Below are positions 7,875 to 15,476 of a DNA stretch of 64,000 bases, one piece after another. The notes under the pieces were generated by a model. It saw only the letters and a list, made by a program, of their open reading frames with translations, had not been told where the DNA came from and ran no database searches. The translations under genes and the position numbers were made by a program. This stretch comes from LMUY01 sp965276785 (lineage in GTDB: Bacteria > Pseudomonadota > Alphaproteobacteria > Acetobacterales > Acetobacteraceae). The stretch covers positions 1,674,001 to 1,738,000 of the forward strand of contig OZ255629.1 in the NCBI GenBank assembly GCA_965276785.1, read 5' to 3'. Positions within the stretch are counted from its first letter, which is position 1; each line of letters opens with the position of its first letter.

Positions 7875-10373
7875 ATGGCTCTGAACTACACGGGGGTTGG
7901 CGTTGGCCCATCTGCCAACACTGTCACTGATCCCCAAAAGCTCTTCCAGGCCCTGCCGAACAAGGCTCGTGCCTACTCCTACCTACGCGATGTGCAGGGT
8001 GAGGTGCTCAAGGCGTGGGATGGACAGCGCGCGCAGACGCGGGACGTGGTCATCAAGATGAACACTGGCGGCGGGAAAACCACCGTCGGCCTCCTGATGC
8101 TCAAGTCATGCCTCAATGAGGGCGTGCGGCCAGCGGCCTACTTCTGTCCTGATAACTACCTGTGCTCGCAGGTGGTCCGCGAAGCAGCTAACCTCGGAAT
8201 GAGGACAACTGATGATCCGCGCGGCGTCGAATACCAGTCGGGCGATGCCATCCTTGTCGCGCCGATTCACGTCCTCATCAACGGCAAGTCTAAGTTCGGT
8301 GTGGGCTACGGTGCCAATTCTGAGGTCAGACTCGCCGCCTTCGTCATTGACGACGCTCACGCCTGCCTTGCAGTAGCTGAGGACCAATTCTCTCTCGCGC
8401 TGCCCCGCGCGCACGCTGCATATGGCAAGCTTCAGACACTGTTTAATGAAGACCTACGTAGCCAGTCGCTGACGGGGGCTGTCGAGATTGAGCAGGCAAG
8501 CGGCCGAGGCCTAGTTCAGTTGCCATTCTACGCCTGGATCGAAAAGCAAGCTGCCGTACTGCGGGCGTTATCGCCACATGCAACCGGTGACGAGTTCGAA
8601 TGGAAATGGCCATTGATGAAGGAGGACTTGGCGCAGTGCCGGTGCTTCTTCACGCCGCAAAATGTGGAGATTTCCTTCCGCTGTCTTCCGATCGGCGTGT
8701 TGCCCGCATTCGATGCGGCGCGGCGACGCATCTACATGACGGCCACTTTGTCGGATGACTCGATCCTGGTCAGCAATTTCGGCGCTGATCCGTCGAGCGT
8801 TTCCAGGCCGATAACCCCACGATCAGCGGGTGACCTCGGTGAGCGGATGATCCTCGTTCCTCAGCAGCTCAACACGGGGCTGAAGGATGATGATATTAAG
8901 GCTTACATCGTCGCCAACTTTAAACCACACCTTAACGTCGTGGTGATAGTGCCATCGACCAAGCGCGCGACCTACTGGGCTGATGCGGTGACGCCGGGCA
9001 TGATCCTAACGGCGGGCAACTTGCAGGCCGGAGTGGAAAGGCTTCGCACTTCGACCGGGAACCTCGCTGTCCTCGTGAACAAGTATGATGGCGTCGACCT
9101 GCCGGAGGATGCGTGCCGGTTGCTCGTGGTCGATGGTATACCTGATGTGCGCAGCTTGCTGGATCAGTACGATCAAAGCGCCCTTCGCCACAGCGACCGA
9201 AACCTGGCTAGTCAAATTCAGCGGATCGAACAGGGTATGGGGCGAGGTATTCGCTCTAACGACGATTACTGCGCCGTTCTCCTCATGGGTACCGGCCTGA
9301 GTCGCGCCCTCTACGCCACGGGCGCAGCAGCGCATTTCTCGCCTGCTACAGCTGCCCAGGTTGAGTTGTCGCGGCAGGTAAGTACTCAAGTGGCCAATAA
9401 GGGCATGACGGCAGTCCATGAGGCTTTCCAGGACCTTTGGCAGCGAAACCCCGCCTGGATAGCCGCTGCTCGCAACACGCTGATCCCTGTCACCTATCCC
9501 GACCAGACGACAATTGATCCCATCGCATCCGCTCAGCGGCAAGCCTTCGACGCCGTTCGCAACAATCGGTTTGAGCAAGCCGAGGCAGCTCTGAGGGCGG
9601 CCGAAAACGGCCAGTCCGACGTGAAGGTTAGGGGGTGGCTCCTGGATCAGGTGGCCGCTGCAGTACACCACCTGGACAAGGTGCGGAGCCAGCAAATCCT
9701 GCACTCGGCCATCGACCGCAATAGCCTTGTCACAAAGCCCATCGGCGGCATCGCCTACAAGCGCGTGGAAACCGTGGGTATGGATCAAGCCCGTCAAGCC
9801 GCGCAGTTCCTGACTGACACCTATGGAACCGATGGCAACAAGCTGCTGGTCGGCATCAACGGCATCCTGGGTGATCTGACATTCGTGCCGGAGGAATTTG
9901 AGGAGTTTGAGCAGGCCCTTTATGACTTGGGATTGCATCTTGGCTTTCGTTCCCAGCGACCCGAGAAAGACGGCATCTCGAACCTCGATGTCCTTTGGGG
10001 CGTCGGTCAAGGCTCGTACCTTCTGCTGCCCTGCAAGAGCGGTGCAGTGTCAGGGGTGATCTCGAAGCACTACGGCGACGAGGTTAGTGGATCGGCGAAT
10101 TGGTTTGCTCAGAATTACGACCACACCTTCAACGCCATGCCAGTCATCATTCATCCTTCAGCTCAACTCGATGCGCTAGCTACGCCACCCGCCAATATGA
10201 GGGTGATGACAGCAGCGCAGATTGAGATCCTCCGGGATCGAGCCCGTTCATTTGCCCACTCGGTAAAAGATAGGCTCACAGAACACGCGCAGGTGCGCTA
10301 CGCCTTGTCAGCTAACAATCTGCTCGGGGACCATTTTGTGCAGAGCAACACAATTCCCCCAAAACGAACTTGA
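7875..10373 (+). CDS. SF2 helicase with C-terminal nuclease-like domain
   Basis: An 832-residue superfamily 2 helicase. Motif I is NTGGGKTT (residues 63-70), motif II is the unusual VIDDAHA (157-163, DDAH instead of DEAH), motif III is MTATL (288-292), motif V is NKYDGVDLP (402-410) and motif VI is EQGMGRGIR (452-460), closest to the XPD/DinG style. About 500-640 is helical. The C-terminal part (about 685-770) has NLDVLW, YLLLPCKSGA and NWFAQNY in the order of a PD-(D/E)XK fold, but the acidic residue before the lysine is replaced (PCK where relatives have ECK), so this domain is probably not catalytic. It is divergent from the nuclease-like gene and likely acts with it. Confidence 0.75.
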   Translation: MALNYTGVGVGPSANTVTDPQKLFQALPNKARAYSYLRDVQGEVLKAWDGQRAQTRDVVIKMNTGGGKTTVGLLMLKSCLNEGVRPAAYFCPDNYLCSQVVREAANLGMRTTDDPRGVEYQSGDAILVAPIHVLINGKSKFGVGYGANSEVRLAAFVIDDAHACLAVAEDQFSLALPRAHAAYGKLQTLFNEDLRSQSLTGAVEIEQASGRGLVQLPFYAWIEKQAAVLRALSPHATGDEFEWKWPLMKEDLAQCRCFFTPQNVEISFRCLPIGVLPAFDAARRRIYMTATLSDDSILVSNFGADPSSVSRPITPRSAGDLGERMILVPQQLNTGLKDDDIKAYIVANFKPHLNVVVIVPSTKRATYWADAVTPGMILTAGNLQAGVERLRTSTGNLAVLVNKYDGVDLPEDACRLLVVDGIPDVRSLLDQYDQSALRHSDRNLASQIQRIEQGMGRGIRSNDDYCAVLLMGTGLSRALYATGAAAHFSPATAAQVELSRQVSTQVANKGMTAVHEAFQDLWQRNPAWIAAARNTLIPVTYPDQTTIDPIASAQRQAFDAVRNNRFEQAEAALRAAENGQSDVKVRGWLLDQVAAAVHHLDKVRSQQILHSAIDRNSLVTKPIGGIAYKRVETVGMDQARQAAQFLTDTYGTDGNKLLVGINGILGDLTFVPEEFEEFEQALYDLGLHLGFRSQRPEKDGISNLDVLWGVGQGSYLLLPCKSGAVSGVISKHYGDEVSGSANWFAQNYDHTFNAMPVIIHPSAQLDALATPPANMRVMTAAQIEILRDRARSFAHSVKDRLTEHAQVRYALSANNLLGDHFVQSNTIPPKRT

Positions 10374-10547
10374 GTTGGCAAAAAAGGCGTGTGGTCGATA
10401 CGCAAGTACCCGAAGTTTCGCCTCCGGACGGGTCTAACCAGCCCATGACCATCTGAGTTGGGGCGGCAGCGGACCTGATTGAGTTAAGCCGTGGTCTTCG
10501 ACCTCGCCCTCCGGCATGGAACGACAACCGCAACCCGGGAGCCCACT

Positions 10548-12068
10548 ATGTCCAGCCAACCTACTATGCTCGTCATCCTGGATGGTTGGGGCTGGCGGGA
10601 GGAGCGCGCGGACAACGCCATCCTGCAGGCGCGGACGCCGAATTTTGACCGGCTCTGGGCCATTGGGCCGCGGGCGTTGCTGCGCACCTCGGGCGAAGAC
10701 GTCGGGCTGCCGGAGGGGCAGATGGGCAACTCCGAGGTCGGGCACCTCAACATCGGCGCCGGGCGGGTGGTGATGCAGGAATTGCCGCGGATCGGCCGGG
10801 CGGTGCGGGACGGCAGCCTGGCCGCCAACCCGGCGGTGCAAGGGTTGATCGCGGCGTTGCGGCAGAGCGGCGGCGCCTGCCACTTGCTGGGCCTGGTGTC
10901 GCCCGGCGGGGTGCATGCCCACCAGGACCATGCGGCCGCCCTGGCTCGGATCGTGACGGCGGAAGGTGTTCCGGTGCGGGTCCATGCCTTCAGCGACGGG
11001 CGCGACACACCGCCACGCTCCGCCGCCGAATACCTTGCGGCGCTGGAGGCGGCGCTGCCTGAGGGCGCCGCGGTCGCTACCGTGTGCGGCCGCTATTTCG
11101 CCATGGACCGGGACAACCGGTGGGAGCGGGTGGCGCGGGCGTATGGCGTGGTAGCGCGGGGCGAAGGGGCGGCGTTTGCACGGGCCGCCGACGCCATCGC
11201 CGCCGCCTACGCGGAGGACGTCACCGACGAGTTCGTGCCGCCGGCGGCCATCGCCGGCTACCAGGGGATGGCGGATGGCGACGCGATCCTGTCGTTCAAC
11301 TTCCGCGCCGACCGCATCCGCGAATTGCTGATGGCGCTGCTCGACCCGGCGTTCACCGGGTTTGAACGCGCGCCGCTCCGGTTCGCTGCGGCTGTCGGCA
11401 TGACGCGTTACAGCGATGACTTGGCGCCTTTGATGCAGACAATCTTTCCGCCGCATTCGATGCAGGGCATCCTGGGCGAGACGGTCAGCCGCGCCGGGCT
11501 GCGGCAGTTGCGGCTGGCGGAGACGGAGAAATACCCGCACGTGACCTACTTCCTCAACGGCGGGCGGGAACAGCCGTTTGAGGGCGAGGAGCGCATCATG
11601 GTGCCGTCGCCCAAGGTCGCGACTTATGACCTGCAACCGGAAATGAGCGCGCCCGAGTTGACCCGGCGCGCGGTGGAGGCGATCGATAGCGGCCAGTTCG
11701 ACCTGTTGGTGCTGAACTTCGCGAACACCGACATGGTAGGCCATACCGGGAGCCTGCCAGCCGCCATCGCCGCTGCCGAGGCGGTGGATGCCGGGCTGGG
11801 CGCCATTGCGGACGCAATTGCGGCGCAAGGTGGCGCACTGCTGGTGACGGCCGACCATGGCAATGCCGAGTTGATGCGCGACCCGGTCACGGGCGAACCG
11901 CATACTGCCCACACCACCAATCCGGTGCCGGTGTTTCTGGCCGGACGTCCGGGCGCCACATTGGCAGACGGACGCCTGGCGGATTTGGCGCCCACCTTGC
12001 TGGCACTGATGGAGGTGCCGCAGCCAGCCGACATGACGGGCGCGTCGCTGCTGCGCCTCAGCCCCTGA
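10548..12068 (+). CDS. gpmI: 2,3-bisphosphoglycerate-independent phosphoglycerate mutase
   Basis: A 506-residue cytosolic glycolytic enzyme that interconverts 3- and 2-phosphoglycerate with two manganese ions. Landmarks are LDGWGWREE (Asp12), the catalytic Ser62 in GNSEVGHLNIGAGR, the phosphoglycerate-binding DGRDTPP and YFAMDRD.RWERV blocks, HVTYFLNGGRE, and the metal ligands in NTDMVGHTG and VTADHGN. Length fits the family (about 510). I start at 10548 because GGGAG precedes it and the family begins at this point; the in-frame codons back to 10491 look like leader sequence. Its 3' end overlaps the convergent MBL gene by 11 bases. Confidence 0.95.
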   Translation: MSSQPTMLVILDGWGWREERADNAILQARTPNFDRLWAIGPRALLRTSGEDVGLPEGQMGNSEVGHLNIGAGRVVMQELPRIGRAVRDGSLAANPAVQGLIAALRQSGGACHLLGLVSPGGVHAHQDHAAALARIVTAEGVPVRVHAFSDGRDTPPRSAAEYLAALEAALPEGAAVATVCGRYFAMDRDNRWERVARAYGVVARGEGAAFARAADAIAAAYAEDVTDEFVPPAAIAGYQGMADGDAILSFNFRADRIRELLMALLDPAFTGFERAPLRFAAAVGMTRYSDDLAPLMQTIFPPHSMQGILGETVSRAGLRQLRLAETEKYPHVTYFLNGGREQPFEGEERIMVPSPKVATYDLQPEMSAPELTRRAVEAIDSGQFDLLVLNFANTDMVGHTGSLPAAIAAAEAVDAGLGAIADAIAAQGGALLVTADHGNAELMRDPVTGEPHTAHTTNPVPVFLAGRPGATLADGRLADLAPTLLALMEVPQPADMTGASLLRLSP

Positions 12069-12999
12069 GACCAAACGCTCGGGTCTCGCCAAAGCCGAGC
12101 GTGGTGAAGTTCTCCACCCCGGTGGCCGCCAGGGCGCACTCGGGCTCGTCGATGGGCTCGTCGGTGAGTTGGAAGGTGCCGAAATGCATGCCGACCGAAT
12201 GCCGTGCCGCAAGATCATGGTGGGCCTGCACGGCCTCCGCCGGGTTCATGTGCATTGGCGCCATCAGCCATCGCGGTTCGTAGGCGCCAATCGGGAGCAA
12301 TGCCAGGCCGGGTGAGCCTAGCCGTTGGCGGATTGACGCCCAGTGCGGGCCGGCGCCTGAGTCGCCGGCGAAGAACACGTGGCCCGCCGCGTCCGCGATG
12401 CTGAAGCCGGCCCACAATGAGCGGTTCATGTCGCGCAGGCCGCGGCGGCTGAAATGCCGGGCGGGCGTGGCGGTGATGCGTGCGGTGCCGTGGACACGAT
12501 CCTGCCACCAATCCAGCGCGTGGACGCTGGTAAACCCGGAGTCGCGCATCATCCGGTCGTTGCCCACCGTGGTGATGACCGCTTGCGTGCCGCGCTGCGC
12601 CAGGCGCCGGAGGGAGAGCAGGTCCAGATGGTCGTAGTGGTTGTGTGATACGAGCACGAGGTCGATACGGGGAAGGTCCTCGAGCACCAGGCCCGGTGGC
12701 CTCGCGCGGCGCGGGCCTGCCCAGGGAACGGGCGAGCATCGCTCGCTGAACACGGGATCGGTCAGGATGGTAAGGCCGGGCAGTCGCAACAGGAACGTTG
12801 CTTGGCCGATAAAGGTCAGCGACGCCGTGCCGGGCTCGACCGTGCTGGCGGGTGGCGGATACGCCGGGCCGGGGGGTTGTGGCGGCCAGGCTTGGTGCTG
12901 CCGCCCGAACTGCCATTGCACCACCTGCATCAGCCTGGCTTGGTTGCGGGATTGGCCAGGATTGTAAAAGCGTTGGCCGTCGAAATGGTCGGTGATCAG
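12058..12999 (-). CDS. MBL-fold metal-dependent hydrolase (RomA/NAPE-PLD-like)
   Basis: A metallo-beta-lactamase-fold hydrolase with the zinc motif SHNHYDHLD, the later ATPARHFSRRG, FFAGDSG and MHFGTFQLTDEP metal and active-site segments. The class includes phospholipase D-like enzymes and the E. coli RomA/UlaG group; the substrate here is unknown. The first ATG is at 12930, but the conserved N-terminal block of this family, seen here as DHFDGQRFYNPG, lies in frame just upstream of it. No ATG, GTG or TTG fits; the best start is a CTG at 12999 with AGAGG eight bases before it. Start therefore uncertain; the conservative version is 12058-12930. It follows the DUF3140 gene closely. Confidence 0.85.
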   Translation of the reverse strand: MITDHFDGQRFYNPGQSRNQARLMQVVQWQFGRQHQAWPPQPPGPAYPPPASTVEPGTASLTFIGQATFLLRLPGLTILTDPVFSERCSPVPWAGPRRARPPGLVLEDLPRIDLVLVSHNHYDHLDLLSLRRLAQRGTQAVITTVGNDRMMRDSGFTSVHALDWWQDRVHGTARITATPARHFSRRGLRDMNRSLWAGFSIADAAGHVFFAGDSGAGPHWASIRQRLGSPGLALLPIGAYEPRWLMAPMHMNPAEAVQAHHDLAARHSVGMHFGTFQLTDEPIDEPECALAATGVENFTTLGFGETRAFGLRG

Positions 13000-13010
13000 C
13001 GCCTGAACCT

Positions 13011-13370
13011 CTACTTCAACGGGTCGTGGCCCCAGTTCATGAGAGAGTTGCGCCAGCGCGTGTCGGTGATGTCGCCGCTGGGGCGTTGCTTGCTGTGGCG
13101 GTGGACGTAGCCGACCACCTTGCGCATGGCGGCATAATCGTCGTCGGAGAGGTCGGCCTGCTTGGTGGCTTTGAGTTCGAGGATGCGGCGGCCCATTTCG
13201 TGGCCGACCGCCTCCTCGCCGCCAGAGTGGGTCACCTTCTCACCCTCGTGGGTCATGCCCACCGACTGGCTTGCCTCAGTCTCCAGCCAGCGGCGCAATT
13301 CGCTGGGCGTCATGTTGACCACTTGGTGAAACGCCTGGGCGGTCTCGTGGTGATCGCTGTCCTCTGCCAT
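13011..13370 (-). CDS. DUF3140 domain protein
   Basis: A 119-residue acidic-to-basic helical protein of the DUF3140 family. The family pattern TPSELRRWLETEASQSVG, followed by GRRILEL and DYAAMRKVVGYVHRHSKQRP, is complete. The family is common in soil and plant-associated bacteria and has no established biochemical role. It starts within the stop codon of the DUF5872 gene (four-base overlap), and the two are probably one operon together with the MBL hydrolase. Confidence 0.88.
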   Translation of the reverse strand: MAEDSDHHETAQAFHQVVNMTPSELRRWLETEASQSVGMTHEGEKVTHSGGEEAVGHEMGRRILELKATKQADLSDDDYAAMRKVVGYVHRHSKQRPSGDITDTRWRNSLMNWGHDPLK

Positions 13371-13873
13371 CAGCCATGCCCCGCCAGGGCTTGCTCCAGT
13401 TCGGCCTTCTTCATGCGGGAGCGGCCTTTGATGCCGCGCTGGGCGGCCCTGGCCAGCAAGTCGGCGCGGCTGGTGCCGCCGCCGCGCGCGCTGGCGGTCT
13501 TGCTGGCGACGTCCTTAGGTTGGGCAGAGAACTGGCGGCCGCGCGCGCTGTCGGCGCGCTTCTTGGCGGTGGTGCGGGCGTATTCCTGATCGCTCAGCGT
13601 CTCGCGCGCTTGCTTGGGCAGGTAGCGCTCGCCGGTCTTGCCGCTCTGCTTGCCGGACTTGGTGCCCCAGTCTTCGCCAGTCCACTGCGAGAGGTGGTTG
13701 TCCGCGGTCTTCTTGCCTTTGTAGCCACCGCCCTCGGATTTGTATTCGCCGACCGCCATCTGGGCCTTGCGCGCAGACCATTGGCCGGGCTTGCCGCCCT
13801 TGTCACCTGCCGTGACTTGCTTCTTGACCTTGTCCCAGAGCTTGGGGTCGGTCTTCTCCGCAGTACTCGCCAT
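13370..13873 (-). CDS. DUF5872 domain protein with SAP-like C-terminus
   Basis: A 167-residue, lysine/glycine-rich basic protein. Residues about 8-55 carry the DUF5872 pattern (DPKLWDKVKKQVTAGDKGG, PGQWSARKAQMAVGEYKSEG). The C-terminal 35 residues (SRADLLARAAQRGIKG then MKKAELEQAL) look like a SAP or Rho-N type helix pair that binds nucleic acid. High charge and low complexity in between suggest a DNA- or RNA-associated stress protein; this is inference. GGAGGA precedes the start. Confidence 0.8.
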   Translation of the reverse strand: MASTAEKTDPKLWDKVKKQVTAGDKGGKPGQWSARKAQMAVGEYKSEGGGYKGKKTADNHLSQWTGEDWGTKSGKQSGKTGERYLPKQARETLSDQEYARTTAKKRADSARGRQFSAQPKDVASKTASARGGGTSRADLLARAAQRGIKGRSRMKKAELEQALAGHG

Positions 13874-14007
13874 AATTTATCCTCCTTCGGCGGCAGAACG
13901 GTCTTACGCCGGGTTGGTTCGTCCGCAAACCGTCTTGCACCGCGTCCTGTTGGCTCACCTTAGCGATATCGATTGCTCGCGCCGGAGGAGTGCGGGAAGG
14001 TAACGCC

Positions 14008-14745
14008 ATGCCGATCGTCAAAGTCCGCGTGTTTGATCCACGCCTGCGGCCCCGCCGCACCCGCATCGAGCTGCCCGGCTGGGCTGGGCAGCCTGAGCCC
14101 CGTGTCGATGGCTCGCATGAGCAACCTTGGCACTGCATTCCGTTCTCCGAGGCTGCTAAAGGCGGCATGGAGCTCTGCTATCCGCACCGGGGCGCGTTGC
14201 AGGTTCGCAAAGACGGCCCGGACTGGGTGTTTGACGAAGAGGCGACCGCGGGCGACGCCGACCCGGCGCCGTTCCGCAGCTTTGGCGAGCATTACTATAC
14301 CTACCAGACATCGCTCGACCTCAAGGTGCCGCCTGACTACGCCGTCAAAGTCGAGACCCACCCGCGATTTTACACCGACATCACTGGCACGGCGCCGCCA
14401 GCGGTGCCTGCGATCATTCGGTACTGGTGGCCGATGATCTATTTCGTCGTGTTCAAGGCGCCCGGCCCGGGACAGACACACATCTTCCGCCCAGGCGAGC
14501 CGTTCCTGCAGCTCTCGATCGTGCCGGCCGAGGATGCAGTGGAAATCGTCGACATGCCGGCAGACGAGGCAGCCGAGCGGGAACTACAGTCCCGCCGGAT
14601 CTACGAGAGCCGAGATACGCTGTCGGCCGACACGCAATGGACGTCCTCGACCGACACAGTGTTCGACGGCACGTATCGCCGCATGTCGGTGGCGGCTCGG
14701 GGGCTCGACCGGGCGCCGGACGAGTCGGAGCGGGACGGCGATTAA
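14008..14745 (+). CDS. Conserved hypothetical protein (DUF6065-like)
   Basis: A 245-residue cytosolic protein. Features such as PWHCIPFSEAAKGGMELCYP, the WxP-like aromatic segments IIRYWWPMIYFVVFKAPG, and FRPGEPFLQLSIVP are arranged as in the DUF6065 family, whose role is unknown. I start at 14008, where GGAAGG stands seven bases before ATG; a GTG at 13990 is an alternative. It is divergent from the DUF5872 gene. Confidence 0.65.
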   Translation: MPIVKVRVFDPRLRPRRTRIELPGWAGQPEPRVDGSHEQPWHCIPFSEAAKGGMELCYPHRGALQVRKDGPDWVFDEEATAGDADPAPFRSFGEHYYTYQTSLDLKVPPDYAVKVETHPRFYTDITGTAPPAVPAIIRYWWPMIYFVVFKAPGPGQTHIFRPGEPFLQLSIVPAEDAVEIVDMPADEAAERELQSRRIYESRDTLSADTQWTSSTDTVFDGTYRRMSVAARGLDRAPDESERDGD

Positions 14746-15036
14746 GCTGTAACGGCGCCATTTCAGCGTCATGCCATTGCATTTGCGTCGTCCTGGCCAG
14801 GATCGAGCACGTCACGCGGCCTTGACGTCACCGGCACGAGGCAGTGGCTTCAAGAGGCATGACAACGTGGCAGAGCGCCAGCCGGACCTCGTGCATGCCA
14901 GTGTCAAGCACACGCATGACGAGGTCGGTGAGCGTTGAACCGGCAAAAGCCATGACCATCGGTTGAGCGGCAACACCGCCCCCACCCGACCCCTCTCCCG
15001 CAAGTGGGAGAGGGGAGGACTGTCGCAGCGACCTTG
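14746..15036. other. Intergenic region with REP-like hairpin
   Basis: About 290 bases with no convincing gene; a 63-codon frame on the minus strand here lacks coding character and a ribosome binding site. The only structure seen is the palindrome at 14990-15015. Confidence 0.6.
14990..15015. repeat. REP-like palindrome CCCTCTCCC/GGGAGAGGG
   Basis: A perfect ten-base-pair stem (CCCCTCTCCC with GGGAGAGGGG) around the loop GCAAGT. This motif, preceded by CCGACC, is a type of extragenic palindrome widespread in GC-rich proteobacteria. It may also act as a terminator for the convergent DUF6065-like and poly-His genes. Confidence 0.6.
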
Positions 15037-15369
15037 TTACGGGATGATCGCTACGAAGGGCTGGTGGTGATGGTGATGGTGGTGATGATGGTGATGGTAG
15101 CGGATAATCCGGCGGCGGTGGTGATGATGGTGATGATGGTGGTGGTGGAACTGCACCTCCTGCAGCACAGCCGGGGCGTCCGCCGTAGCGGGCGACGCTG
15201 CGTCAGCCTGCTTCAGCACTTCGACCGCGTTCGGGATCGGCTTGAACAGGTCCGCGTATGAGGCGGCCTGCAGCGCCGGCCGGGTGTTGACGGGCGTAGC
15301 GCCGGCGGCTGGCGCGGTTGCCGCCAAAGCGCCGACAGCGCCAAGCAGGGCGGCGAGATTCTTATCCAT
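15037..15369 (-). CDS. Secreted poly-histidine protein
   Basis: A 110-residue protein with an N-terminal signal-like segment (DKNLAALLGAVGALAATAPA), a short conserved-looking middle (ASYADLFKPIPNAVEVLKQAD) and a C-terminal tail holding runs of 10 and 11 histidines separated by an arginine/isoleucine spacer. His runs are written with mixed CAC and CAT codons, so they are not simple triplet expansions. Proteins of this layout occur in Acetobacteraceae and Bradyrhizobium. Binding of nickel, zinc or copper in the periplasm is a reasonable inference; no metal transporter is next to it. Confidence 0.7.
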   Translation of the reverse strand: MDKNLAALLGAVGALAATAPAAGATPVNTRPALQAASYADLFKPIPNAVEVLKQADAASPATADAPAVLQEVQFHHHHHHHHHHRRRIIRYHHHHHHHHHHHQPFVAIIP

Positions 15370-15476
15370 GTGGTCCTCCAGAAAAACACAAGCCAGGTCG
15401 TTCGATCGCCAAGCTGACTATCAGGTATCGACCCGAATTGCGGCGACATTGTTGCGGCCTGAGCGTTAACAAAGGA

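Noticed and set aside
6537..10490. Identification of the island as Hachiman or a type III restriction system
   Set aside because: There is no DUF1837 (HamA) partner and no methylase; the helicase motifs are closer to the XPD/DinG style. Kept as an unnamed candidate.
10434..12218. Long open frame on the minus strand (594 codons) across gpmI
   Set aside because: It is antisense to the well-supported gpmI; its translation is low-complexity, rich in Arg, His and Gln, as expected from the reverse of a GC-rich gene.
15060..15155. Microsatellite-like GGTGAT tract as a non-coding repeat
   Set aside because: It is fully explained as the histidine runs of a small secreted protein with a signal-like N-terminus and mixed His codons.
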